Part shown: positions 44,709-56,700 of the stretch, piece by piece
Position numbering within the stretch: the stretch's first letter is position 1
How the letters are laid out: every line of letters begins with the position of its first letter
Assembly: GCA_951640165.1 (NCBI GenBank)
Contig: OX621255.1
Location: forward strand, 28,370,001-28,434,000
Origin: Pseudoips prasinana
Lineage: Eukaryota; Arthropoda; Insecta; Lepidoptera; Nolidae
DNA length: 64,000 bases
Direction: 5' to 3'
Notes under the pieces: model-generated
Seen by the model: the letters and a program-made list of their open reading frames with translations, nothing else
Databases searched by the model: none
Told to the model about the DNA's origin: nothing
Position numbers and translations under genes: made by a program

Positions 44709-45257
44709 ATTTCTATCAATATTCTGGGTACTAAAAGAAGAAATCGGCCAATTTATAAGGGGTAAGTTAAAATCACCGGCTATATATAAGTTATCTAGGT
44801 GATTATCGTAACATAACTCAAGCTCTAAAGCATTAAAAAAAGTTACATATGTATCTTGATTCTGATTGGGGGGTATATATGCACCACAGACTTGTAGGTA
44901 TGTTCCCTTCACATTTAATTTCAATAAGACATAATCAATACGTGAGGATAACTTAATCCCGGGTAAGTAATTATCCGGGTTGGAATTAAGGTAGCAACGC
45001 TCGACTACAATCCCACGACGCACAGCCACCAACACACCGCCACCGTCACATTTACCCGTCGCGGCCCTGTCTCGGTCGCAGCGGTACAGCAAATACCGGG
45101 AATCCATCACCTCACTATCCGAAATAGCTGGTGTTAACCATGTTTCTGACAATATAATTAAGTCATAAGAGTCGGCTAAGATATTCATAAATAGCGTTTT
45201 AAGTTTTGTCCTGAGTCCTCTACAATTTTGGTAGTAAACAGTGATCTTATCCAGCAT
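44709..45257 (-). pseudogene. LINE endonuclease domain, interrupted by Gypsy
   Basis: The frame starts MLDKITVYYQNCRGLRTKLK, with LIILSETWLTPAISDSEVM (catalytic Glu), VCGAYIPPNQNQD and LYIAGDFNLPLINW (GDFN). It is an AP-type endonuclease of a Jockey/CR1-group LINE. The reading frame runs into the Gypsy LTR at 44704, which supplies its present stop. The continuation is at 41016 and below. Confidence 0.8.
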
Positions 45258-45300
45258 TATAAAAAAATATGTTACAGAGTATTAATATCACCAAATAATA

Positions 45301-46850
45301 ACGATTGTTAACGAGTTGAAAAGAAATGCCCGACAATACACTCTATACTTAAATACGAACAGTTATATGAACTTATATTAGTTATGCAGTAATTATAACA
45401 ATTAGTTTGCGACTTAAAGTGAATGAACATAAATAATAAATTAAACAAGAAGGTATACAATAAAATACTACCACTCAATAGAAGGAAAGTAAGTAAACAC
45501 CTAGAGTAGTTTGAAACACATAGGATGCACTAGACTTGAAGAAGTAACAAACATACACACTCACAAACTTTCGCCTTTATTATATTAGTGTGATATATGG
45601 GAGAGAGATTGAATTGAAGGAAGTGTGAAAGAGGTCTGGAAGAACTATTTTTATTATTCATTTTGTAACTCCTATTTAATTCATTCTAATAAAATTCGTT
45701 GCGGGATCGAAGACAGTAAAAGCGGTTCCCCCGGACATGCCTGAGCTTCACCGCTCAGTGTCATTTCATTGTGTGTCACTGTTGATCCTGGCTCACAGGA
45801 GTTGCAGTGGTAGGTAAGAGGGAGGGACTAATCCCGATAAAGCAAAATATAACCTTTATTGATGATTCGAGCAGTTGTGAGACTGCTACGTTACGTTGAA
45901 TTTTTGATCTATCCTCATTGTATCGATTACCATATTTGCATAAGGTCGGTTACACAATGCATTGAGTCAACATTTTTTAAACAGACTGCATATAGAGAGA
46001 CTCAAATACGCATTCTTTCAGCGGCCGGACCATGTGAGTCGGAGATATGTGATTTATTGAAAATCGAAAATGATTTAAACATTTTTATTAATAAGTATAA
46101 AAAATTACATACAAATCCTTACAAATATTCATATAAAGATATAAAGCGTATTCGAAAATCAGTCGAATTTTGGACGGACTTTATTTTACAATAACAATGA
46201 CAATTTATTATACTTATAGCATTATAAAATCAAAATGAATAATTACACCGACCATGAGATACTTGAAACAATTGTGGCAGTAAGAAAGTTGTAAGTCATT
46301 ATTACCGTAGAATTTTGTAGATTAATATTGATTTAAGTTGTTTACCATACAATCGTACGTATCTCATGGTTGGAGTACTAAATACAAGAACTTAACTCAT
46401 ACTTGAATAATAATAAGTATTTTGGTGTCTAGATATTACATGTTATCATTTAATTAAATTGTCTTTTATAAGTGTGATTCCAACCCACATCGCGTATTTT
46501 GTTTTACCGGGCCTTTGGAACGTTAATCATAATGGTTGATCAAATTTACAATTAGTTTTTTTAATATGATTCTATTAGCGCCATCTATTGAGCGTGTTTT
46601 AGAAATATTGCCCAATTGTAAGTAATTAATTTAGTCATTATTTTTTGTGATGATATTACGAGTGAGTTAAGTTAAAGTATTCAAAGTTACCTTATCTAAG
46701 GAAGACTAAAACTTAAATCTATAATTTACATAAAATATGGCCGTCGATGTTGATAGACTCCACAAAGTCCAAGGGGTCCAAATGGCATAAAGGCACACAT
46801 CAATGAAAAGCGCCGCAAAGATTGGGATAATTGGATACTTAAGTTCCGAT
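45301..46850. other. Intergenic DNA downstream of the SH3 gene
   Basis: No supported gene. An open frame of 111 codons at 45859-46194 has no recognisable motif. The 3' UTR of the SH3 gene, transcribed leftward, probably ends in the right part, but no AATAAA is visible on the minus strand near 46850. Confidence 0.4.
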
Positions 46851-46851
46851 A

Positions 46852-47705
46852 CACGAGCGACTGTTGTGGCCGATGTTAAGCCCATATCGTGCTGGGTCCC
46901 CCTACAGCGTGGTGGTGTGCGGCGCGCGCGCGTAGGCGGTGGGGATGAAGCCGGAGCGGCGCGCCCGCGGGGCGTGCGCCCACAGCCAGCCCTCCACCGT
47001 CTGCTGCGTCAGGTCGGCGTACACGAGTGACTGTTGTGGCCGATGTTAAGCCCATATCGTGCTGGGTCCCCCTACAGCGTGGTGGTGTGCGGCGCGCGCG
47101 CGTAGGCGGTGGGGATGAAGCCGGAGCGGCGCGCCCGCGGGGCGTGCGCCCACAGCCAGCCCTCCACCGTCTGCTGCGTCAGGTCGGCGTACACGAGTGA
47201 CTGTTGTGGCCGATGTTAAGCCCATATCGTGCTGGGTCCCCCTACAGCGTGGTGGTGTGCGGCGCGCGCGCGTAGGCGGTGGGGATGAAGCCGGAGCGGC
47301 GCGCCCGCGGGGCGTGCGCCCACAGCCAGCCCTCCACCGTCTGCTGCGTCAGGTCGGCGTACACGAGTGACTGTTGTGGCCGATGTTAAGCCCATATCGT
47401 GCTGGGTCCCCCTACAGCGTGGTGGTGTGCGGCGCGCGCGCGTAGGCGGTGGGGATGAAGCCGGAGCGGCGCGCCCGCGGGGCGTGCGCCCACAGCCAGC
47501 CCTCCACCGTCTGCTGCGTCAGGTCGGCGTACACGAGTGACTGTTGTGGCCGATGTTAAGCCCATATCGTGCTGGGTCCCCCTACAGCGTGGTGGTGTGC
47601 GGCGCGCGCGCGTAGGCGGTGGGGATGAAGCCGGAGCGGCGCGCCCGCGGGGCGTGCGCCCACAGCCAGCCCTCCACCGTCTGCTGCGTCAGGTCGGCGT
47701 ACACC
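46852..47705 (-). repeat. 170-bp tandem array, five copies, carrying the last SH3-gene codons and 3' UTR
   Basis: The phrase CCTCCACCGTCTGCTGCGTC recurs at 46991, 47161, 47331, 47501 and 47671, exactly 170 bases apart. The copies appear identical except for one base near 46858 (C for T). Read on the minus strand each unit holds the final ~40 codons of the SH3 gene, its TAG and ~55 bases of 3' UTR. The rightmost unit (47535-47704) is the real exon end; the other four lie downstream of the stop. The units are very GC-rich. Confidence 0.95.
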
Positions 47706-47746
47706 CACTCGCCGCGCTTCACGGACAGGTCGTCCGGCGCCTGCGC
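47582..47746 (-). CDS. Dlish: SH3 gene terminal exon, end of SH3-3
   Basis: [45 protein letters not shown], then TAG at 47584-47582. Acceptor CTGTTGCAG at 47748-47747. The last 41 codons are inside the rightmost 170-bp repeat unit, while the first 14 or so are in unique sequence. Confidence 0.9.
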   Translation of the reverse strand, partial: AQAPDDLSVKRGEWVYADLTQQTVEGWLWAHAPRARRSGFIPTAYARAPHTTTL

Positions 47747-50700
47747 CTGCAACAGCGCCACGGGCTTACTTCGCGCTCACATCATCAAATACTTACTATA
47801 ATAGAATTTGTAATCGTTGTGTGTTTTTAATTTTGTAAAATATCTGTGCCGATGTTAACTGTGTAAAATCATACGTATAAAAGGAGAAGAAGTACAATTT
47901 AATACAATAAAAGTAAAACAAAACAATGGATACATACAAGGAAATTAACATATTTCAATACAATTAGCGACTTTACACCTAGAAGCGATCTCTTCCAGAC
48001 GACCGTTTTACGTTGGATGGACCAGAACACATTCTCATGCTATTCTAATTTTTACGGGAGAATGTTACTAAAGAACATTTCGAAGGGTTGAGATCAAGTC
48101 TATTTACTCTACAGTATACTTCTAGCCGTTTAAGATCCTCCTGAAGCTCGTTCATGTCAGCAAAAGAAGAAATGACGGAGACTTTTATGTCGTCTCCAAA
48201 ACACAAGCGATTGGAAGAAGTTAATGTCATTAACGTAGATCACATAAAGCAAGTGACCCAAAAGTAATCCTTGTGGAACACCGCTAGGAACGTAGACCCA
48301 GCTAGCAGTGAAATGATTAAGAACAACCGCTTGCGATCGATTAGAAATATAAGATGCGAACCATCTAAGTAAATCTACTCTAATCCCTATGTTTTCTAAC
48401 TTGAACAATATTTATACTGTGATCAATTCGTTCAAACGCCTTGCTGTAATCCATATAAATGACATCAACCTGCCTCCCATTCTCCATTTCATTAGTTATA
48501 TAATCATTCAAAAGGACAAGATTCGCAATAGTATACCTTCCTTTCAAGAAGCCATGTTGTAGCATGCTAAATGCGATACTGATAGTTTTCAACAGATAAA
48601 GATGCTAGCTTAATTTCAGCTTCTGATGTTCCTAAGAATTTCAATGCTGTCTACAGCCCAAAGAATTCCGGCACACTTTCCGATTTTCTGTCTAACTTTG
48701 ACTGTAAGACTATCGATAACATTTTAATATCAATGCGTCACCGCAGCTGCCTCTGTTGAACGCCAGTGAACACCTTTTTGAACTACGCCACACGAAGGTA
48801 AACAAAAAACTTCTATTTTTTTTTATTATTTGCTCTAAAAATCTAGAAAAATCATATGGATAGGTATGTAATAGGTACTAAATTTTTGTAAAGGCGAATT
48901 GATATTTTGGAGCCCTTACGTGGAGATTCTAAATGTGGGCAGTCATCCTGACGTCAGAATGACTGGCCAATTTTTAAATTCATTTTCTCTGTCATTAATT
49001 AGGTACCAATTATTTAAACAAAGGTATCAAATAGTAGCAAATAGGTATTAGATTTTAGTAATATTTTAAAGCTGATCGGTCATTTTGGCCAGTCATTCTG
49101 ATGTTCACTATTACTTGGTGTTTACTATTGCCCATCTCTCCGTATCAATTTTTTTTTTTTTTATGTCAGTGGTCGACAAACGAGCAAGTGGGTCACCTGG
49201 TGGTAAGTGATCACCGCCGCCCATGGACACTCGCAACACCAGAGGAGTCGCGGGTGCGTTGCCGGCCTTTAAGAGTAAGAAAACAAGTGTTGCTAACCCT
49301 TGTTAGCAACACTTGTTGCTAACAGATGCCACCCAGATGAGCTCTGGCGACCTTACTCACACTCAGAAACACAACATCAAATTATTAATGTTATTATTAA
49401 GGAATGTCTTCTGTAAGGTGGAGGTACTTCCCCAGTCGGGCTGCTCTTCGAGCGAATGAACGCTGTGCCCTACCTCTCTGTGCATTACTTCTCTTTTCTT
49501 GAAACACTTCTTGTTAATCTTACCCCTTCTTACATTAATACTATTCTAATAAATCCTAACCCTATTAAGCCGACGGTACTTCAAAACGTAAGAAGATTGA
49601 AAAAAGCTCACCTTATAATCGTATAGCATGACTAGCTCAGTGCCGTGGTATCGCCCGTCGCTATCCTGCGGCTGACTATTGTTGATGTTGTTGTTGTTCA
49701 TCAACGCGTTGTTAGCGATCGTTGTTGGCGGTGACAGTATAGGTTGCGGATTCTCTTGTTGCGTTGCTGTTGGAAATATTAGATACAATCTTAAATTGTT
49801 GCTACAAGATATTTTTATTTTATTTAAACTTCAGTACAACGGGAACGCTCATAGGCAGACTTAATGCCGAAGGCATTTTCTACCAGTCAACCTTAGATTA
49901 GTGCAGATAGATCATGGCAGATGCACTTAGATTTTAATAAATGTATACAATAAATACTATATGATTTTAACCTAATAAATACTATATACGCCATCTAGCT
50001 AGCCTGTACCATAGTACAGGCTTAGCTAGATGGCGTATTTAGTATTATATAGATACTAGAAGAAGAGAGATACCTAATTACTTTTTTATGTATACGTACA
50101 ACACACAGGAAAGACCAAGAATGCCTTCTTTACATTGAAATAGCGCATTCCGTAAGGTAGGGTAGTGTAGTTTTTTCTCGCAAGCGGTAAACCGCCATAC
50201 CCCGAAAGTGGCCACGATTTTCACTGTTTAAAAATGGATTTAAATTTTCGAATTATTTTTTTATTGTTGTTGAACAGAACAAGATTAAAGTCGGCAGAAA
50301 TTTCACAAACATTAAGTCCATCGAATGACTATCAACTGTGTTCTTGGGTATCACTATTGACTCAAAGCTACAATGGAGCCCACAAATAGAAAAACTGTCC
50401 GGCAAATTAAGTTCTGCAGCATATGCAGTGAAAACTATTAGACGGCTGACTGTTGACACAGCTAGAATGGTTTATTTCAGTTATTTTCATAGTGTAATGT
50501 CCTATGGAATTCTTCTCTGGGGTAGCTCTGCTGACATTAACACCATATTTATATTGCCAAAAATAGCTGTAAGAGCTATCTTTAATCTTGGCCCGAGAGT
50601 GTCTCTAAGAGAAAAGTTCAAAGAGGTTAACATTCTAACTGTACCATCTCAGTATATTTATGAAAACTTACTATATGTGCATAAAAATATCTATTCCTTC

Positions 50701-53700
50701 TGTAAAAGGAGCGATACACATAATGTAAATACTAGATATAAGAATAATCTCATATTGCATACTACCCGTCTCCACAAAATAAGTAACTCTTTTATGGGGC
50801 AATGTATAAGATTCTATAACAAACTTCCCAATGATATTAGAGAATTGTCTACGAATAAGTTTAAAAGAATTATTAAAGCCAAATTGTGTAGCAGGGCATA
50901 TTACAAAATTTCTGATTATTTAAGTGATAAAAGTGCTTGGGATTGAGTTGTTCTGAGTCAACACACATGATTGTAATTAATCTTTAGCTGCCTTGACTAT
51001 TTCGGGAAGATTAGAGTGAAACTAGAAGAACAGTAAAATCTTGGAATGTATTTCAGATATTTTGGCCTACTAAAGTATACAAATTATTAACTCTAAGGGT
51101 TACAAACATCAGCTGCAAAACATTTACATCAGCCAATCAGCGCAGACCGACATTACAAAGAAAGAAACACTGCGCTCGGCCGCCCGTGATGTTCTCATAT
51201 ATAAACCCCACGCGCCTTCGCCAACTCAGTGTATTGATTGCATCGACGCCGGCATGTTGTCGTTCCTCGCTTCATATGTAGGTCTTCCGAGCCCGAGGCG
51301 CCTACGCAGCGCCGGACTGCGCCAGTGCCCGGCCGCGCTCCGTCGCGGTCGGACGTACGATGCTCCGTCCCACACAAGATAACATCGATGTTTATCGATG
51401 TACGCCATATCACTCCCCCTCAAGCGAAGCGTACGTTTTGTTTCACCGTGCGGCCGGATCTTGTAATATAAGCTCCGCACGGTGAAGGAGACGACGTTGA
51501 CGCTGTGTTATTAGATGCTGGTAGTACGTTCTGGACCGTAGTAGATTCCATACACGGGCTGGGAAATGGCTTCGCCGTTTCTTCAGATGAACCTTCGTTA
51601 TAACACAGATGGGCTGGCTTTAGTCTGTCTATTGATATGACCGCGGTACGCATTGGTAGTTGTATTTTATAGTTTTTTCCATCTGCGCTGCGGTGTAACA
51701 CTAGGTACGGCCCGTCGTATGGTGGTGTGAGTGGACGGCGCACTGTGTCGTTACGCACAAACACATGCGTGCAAGAATCGAGCTCTTTGTATACAAATGT
51801 GTTTGTCTTTGATGCACGTGTTCTTTTCTCTGGCGATAACGACGACATTGTTTCAGTCAGCTGACGAACGAACTCTGAGTCTTCAATGTTCGGCTTTGCA
51901 GGCACGAAGAAATCGGACGGAATGCGCAGAGTTGACCCGTAGGTCATTAGTGCCGGGCTGACGGATGAGTCTTCACAAAGGACGGTACGAAGTCCTAGTA
52001 GCACCGTAGATAATTCACTGCTCCATTTGTTGCCGGTCGCTCTCGCCATCAGCGCAGCCTTAAGAGATCGATGCCATCGTTCGATCTGACCATTGTCTTG
52101 AGGGTGGAATGCGGTGGTACGTATTCGAGTAACGCCAAGTTTTTTCATTAATGCACGAAACAATGACGACTCGAATTGTCTCCCTTGGTCCGTAGTAAGT
52201 CGCAGAGGGCAGCCAAAGCGCGTAATCCATCCATCATATACGGCTTTTGCGACTGTTTCGGCGGTGACGTCACGGGTGGGAATTGCTTCGGGCCATTTAG
52301 TGCAGCGGTCGATCATGGTGACTAGGTATCGATAGTCATCCGATGGTGGTAGCGGTCCGACGATATCTACGTGTAGGTGTTCAAAACGCGACGCTTCTTG
52401 AAATGCGCCGAGCGGGCTGGTTACGTGTCGGTGGACTTTAGCGCGCTGACACCCGATGCATGCCCGGGTCCATGTACTTACGTCCTTGTTAATCGACGGC
52501 CAGAAAAACTTTGTTGTCATTATATTTCTTGTTGTCCGTATTCCGGGGTGACTTAATTCATGCTGTGCTTTGAAGGCTGCAACACGGTAAGCCGGTGGTA
52601 GATATGGTCGAATATTCGTTGTTGATGTTTCACACCACACGGGTCTTTGAACTCCGGGTAGATTTACGCGCGTTAACTTCAGATGCGATTTGATTTTGCA
52701 TTCCCGAAGCTCTGGATCTTTCTCTTGGTCTTCTGCTAGTTTTTTGTAGTCGACGACAGCGTTCAGTAGTTCAACTTCTGCGATACGAGATAATGCGTCG
52801 GCTACTTCGTTTTTGTTGCCCTGAATGTACTGAATGCTCGTACAGAATTGGCTCAAGTAGTGAAGTTGACGTTCTCGCCTCGGCGTGTCGCTGCTATTGG
52901 GTGATCTTGTTAGCGCGTACGTCAATGGTTTATGGTCAGTGTAAATTGTAATTTCGTTGCCCTCTATCAGTCGACGAAAGCTCTTCACTGCCGTGTACAT
53001 CGCTAGGAGTTCGCGATCGTATACACTGTACCTTCGCTGCGTCTCGCTCATTGCCTTTGAGTAAAAAGCGAGTGGTTTCCATTCATTGTCGACCTTCTGG
53101 TGGAGGGCCGCGCCAACACAGGTGTCCGAAGCATCAGTGTATAAACACATCGGAGCATTAGTCACCGGGTGCGACAAAATTGTAGCCTCGAGGATGCTTT
53201 GTCGGCACTTCTCGAAGGCTTTCTCTGATTCCGGCGTCCATGCTATCGGAGTTTTGTCATTTTTTTTGCTGTTATGAAGGTATCCATTAAGTAATTGTTG
53301 TTGCTCGGCTTGGTGGGGTAGACAGCTCCGGTAAAAATTGATCATACCCAAAAATCTTCTCAATTCTTGAACACTAGTAGGCTTTGGAAAATTAATTATG
53401 GCTTGTATGCGTTCTTCTGTGGGTTTGATTCCGTCCTGTGAAACTTCGTAGCCGAGGAACTGTATTCTGTCCTTGCCAAATTCACACTTGTCGACATTCA
53501 ACGTGACACCATATTTGTTCAGTCGATCTAGGACTTGCCACAGATGTTGTTTGTGCTCGGATTCATCCTTCGAGTGCACAAGTAAGTCGTCAACGAAGCA
53601 GAAAACATTATCATCTAGCCCACGTAGCACTTCATGCATGAATCGCTGAAAGGTCTGGCCAGAATTGCGCAAACCGACCGTCATTGCATTGAACTGGAAC

Positions 53701-56700
53701 AATCCGAAGGGGGTTATTATAGCCGTTTTCGCAGCATCTTCCTTTTCAATTGGAATCCAATAATATGCCATTTTCAAATCCAATTTTGTAAAGATTTTCT
53801 TCCCGTGTAACTGGTACGTAAAATCTTGAATTCTTGGGATGGGGTAACGATCGGGAACTGTCACGGCATTAAGTCTTCTATAGTCGCCACACACACGCAG
53901 AGAGCCATCCTTTTTCTTGACAACGTGAAGAGGACTGGCCCATGGGCTACTCGACGGTTGGCATATGCCCATTTCCATCATCTTCTCAAATTCTAACTTC
54001 GCCGCTTTGTACTTGTCCGGAGGTAGGGGGCGTGGTCTTGAGTAGATAGGTTGCCCCGTTGTTTGTATGCGGTGAGTAACGCTGTGCTTGGATGGATGCT
54101 TGAGTGACATTGGTCGTACAACATCTGGGAATTCTTTTAAGATGTCGTGATAAACGTGTTTGAGGCTGATCACGTAGACTGCTTCTTCGGTGCTCCGTAC
54201 TCTGAACACGGTGACCCACACTTCCGGGCCTTATCTCCATATCGCCAATGGTAAAAACACAGCCAATCGGGATCGCTAGGCTTGCGACTTTCACGTGAAC
54301 GGGTTCTCGAATGCGAGCGTGACCGGTTGCTTCGGTACGAGTGGCGAGAGGAATGGCGGTGTGGCGAAGATCTCTGGTTCGAACGGATTTCGGCAATTTC
54401 CAGTGAAAGCTTCTCTATTTGCTTCGATAAATAGTGGAACTGCAAGCTTTCCAATGTTTTTTGATCTTGAGAACACGATGAACTTGGTATGTGCGAACTC
54501 GGGGAGGCTGTGGTTGTAACTGCGGCAACTGTTGCTGGGTCGAAATGTTCCATCATAACGTCAGCCATAGCAGCTAGGCCATCGAGTGCTGACTCGGTGT
54601 TCACGGACAGGACGGCACGAACTTGATTGGGCAAATGGTTAAGCCACATAACTTTGAGCGCTTGATCCGTCATAAATTCTCCGCTCAAATCACGCATCTT
54701 GCGAAGTAGCTGGCTAGGTTTCATGTCGCCGAGCTCGAGACCGCTAAGTAACTTCTGTAGACGTCGCTGATCGGTTTCTTGATATGTCATCAACAGTCTA
54801 TTCTTGAGCGTGGTATACTTCTTTGTTTCCGGCGGTTTCAATATGATATCGCCTATTTGTTCTAAATCGCTGCATCCTAGCAGCGGTATCACGAGATTAA
54901 ACTTTTGATCTTCTCCAATCTTGCTGGCTGAGATGGCAGCTTCAAACTGCGCGAACCACAGGCGCGGGTTTTGTCGCCAAAACGGAGGCAATCGCGCAGG
55001 CAGTGAGATGGTAGCAACATTGCAGTTGCCTGTCGATACTCCTTGTGCGTCGCTAAACTCTTCGGTCTTGTCCATGTTGTCAGGCGATTGTATTCGGATC
55101 ACGTCGGGGTCACCAATTTAGCTGCCTTGACTATTTCGGGAAGATTAGAGTGAAACTAGAAGAACAGTAAAATCTTGGAATGTATTTCAGATATTTTGGC
55201 CTACTAAAGTATACAAACTATTAACTCTAAGGGTTACATACATCAGCTGCAAAACATTTACATCAGCCAATCAGCGCAGACCGACATTACAAAGAAAGAA
55301 ACACTGCGCTCGGCCGCCCGTGATGTTCTCATATATAAACCCCACGCGCCTTCGCCAACTCAGTGTATTGATTGCATCGACGCCGGCATGTTGTCGTTCC
55401 TCGCTTCATATGTAGGTCTTCCGAGCCCGAGGCGCCTACGCAGCGCCGGACTGCGCCAGTGCCCGGCCGCGCTCCGTCGCGGTCGGACGTACGATGCTCC
55501 GTCCCACACAAGATAACATCGATGTTTATCGATGTACGCCATAAATCTTAAGTATATTTTATTTTAAAAAAGGATTCCTACTGAGTTTTCTGGCAGTGTT
55601 TCTCAGTAGCTGCCACGTCATGCACTGCACGGTAGGGTACAAATATGACGATTCCACATAAATGTAATTTTTTTACGGAATAAATGATTTATGACTATGA
55701 CTAGTTTAAGAGTTAAGAAAGGTTTCTTACTCGTACATAAAAAGTGTCAAGATTTAAGAAAATATTCCGAGAAATTTTTCAACTACTGGCTTCGATAAAA
55801 TTTTTCAAATTGTACGTCCACACATTACCTACATGGAAAAAACCTTTCGCAAATGTAATCATGCATTACGATGTGTATTTATTATAATTATGATGTGGAT
55901 GGTGCAGAAGTGATTAGCGGTAGATATATTATTTGTTTTGCAGGTCCCGTAATCAACTGTCCTTCATATTGCTGCCAAGTCGATACCGGTCCGGTTTGTC
56001 CATAGATGGGTGACCGTTAAAGTAGTTTAATTTCTGAGCGGCTCTGTGCTTCAGAGGGCACATCAAGCTTTCGGTCCCGGTTGTTGTCATTAGACAACAG
56101 TCGATAAGTCATGTCAGAGGCCTACTGGGCGGCTTGAACAATTGACACCAGGGTAACCACTGCCCGTACGATAAAGAAGTAGAAAGGCGTAGCCGGTGCT
56201 GGCGTTCGAAACGGGTTCTGACAGACGTGAATCGCAGTATTGGTGTCCGAAATCCCGCGACTACGATCGGAATACTTCGCCGACCCTAGCGGGCTCGTCG
56301 GAGGAGTGCAAGTGCCGAGGAGGTTGCGGAAACGCACAGGGCATATAAAATCGCCGTCAAGGCCCTATCGATCGCGATAGCTGAAGCCAGAGCTCGGTTT
56401 TGGAACGAATTCATCGAGGGACTGAATAGGGACCCATGGTGGCGCCCCTACAATATGGTATTGAGAAACCTCAGACCGTGGGTCTTTCCGTTGATGTGCA
56501 CCCTGAACCTGGATTTTCTGTAGAGGTCGGTGCACACACTCTTCGCTCATTCTTTATCTTAATCTTAATATCTTTGGACAACTAACTTATATACTTAATT
56601 GTAATAATGTTGATAGCTTTAATAATTTTGATTATGTTGTACATCTTATAAAATCGTAGGAAAGTCAAAACTGCACATTGAATATTTTTTTTAAAGGATA

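Larger units (their letters stand above)
39883..45300 (-). mobile_element. Non-LTR retrotransposon lacking most of its RT, split by a Gypsy element
   Basis: The endonuclease (45257-44709) stops at a Gypsy LTR at 44704 and resumes at 41016 on the other side. The linker and start of RT (to about 40050, KGPGPDGLTPFFLKSTSETI) then jump straight to a 3' UTR ending at about 39883. The RT catalytic region is absent, so this copy was internally deleted before or after insertion. The left end is next to the Harbinger terminus. Confidence 0.7.
50984..55543 (-). mobile_element. Young Gypsy/Ty3 LTR retrotransposon (CsRn1/Kabuki-like) lacking protease
   Basis: 426-bp LTRs at 50984-51409 and 55118-55543 differ at about two positions, and an AATCT duplication lies at 50979-50983 and 55544-55548. 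A primer site just inside the 5' LTR reads TTGGTGACCCCGACGTGATC, the type reported as tRNA-Trp-like for CsRn1 elements. A purine tract (TTGAGGGGGAGTGA, element strand) precedes the 3' LTR. Gag (310 codons) and RT-RNase H-integrase (933 codons) are intact, but no protease lies between them. It is inserted in the 3' UTR of a LINE within intron 4 of the SH3 gene. Confidence 0.92.

Noticed and set aside
45859..46194. 111-codon plus-strand ORF
   Set aside because: No motif, no splice partner and no family that I can recognise; possible chance frame or repeat debris.
46852..47705. CRISPR array or satellite DNA
   Set aside because: The units are contiguous with no spacers, 170 bp long, and contain part of a host exon.
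46803..47830. Plus-strand ORFs rich in Arg, Gly and Ala
   Set aside because: They are the antisense of the SH3 exon and its tandem copies; the minus frame gives a clean SH3 domain with correct splice sites.
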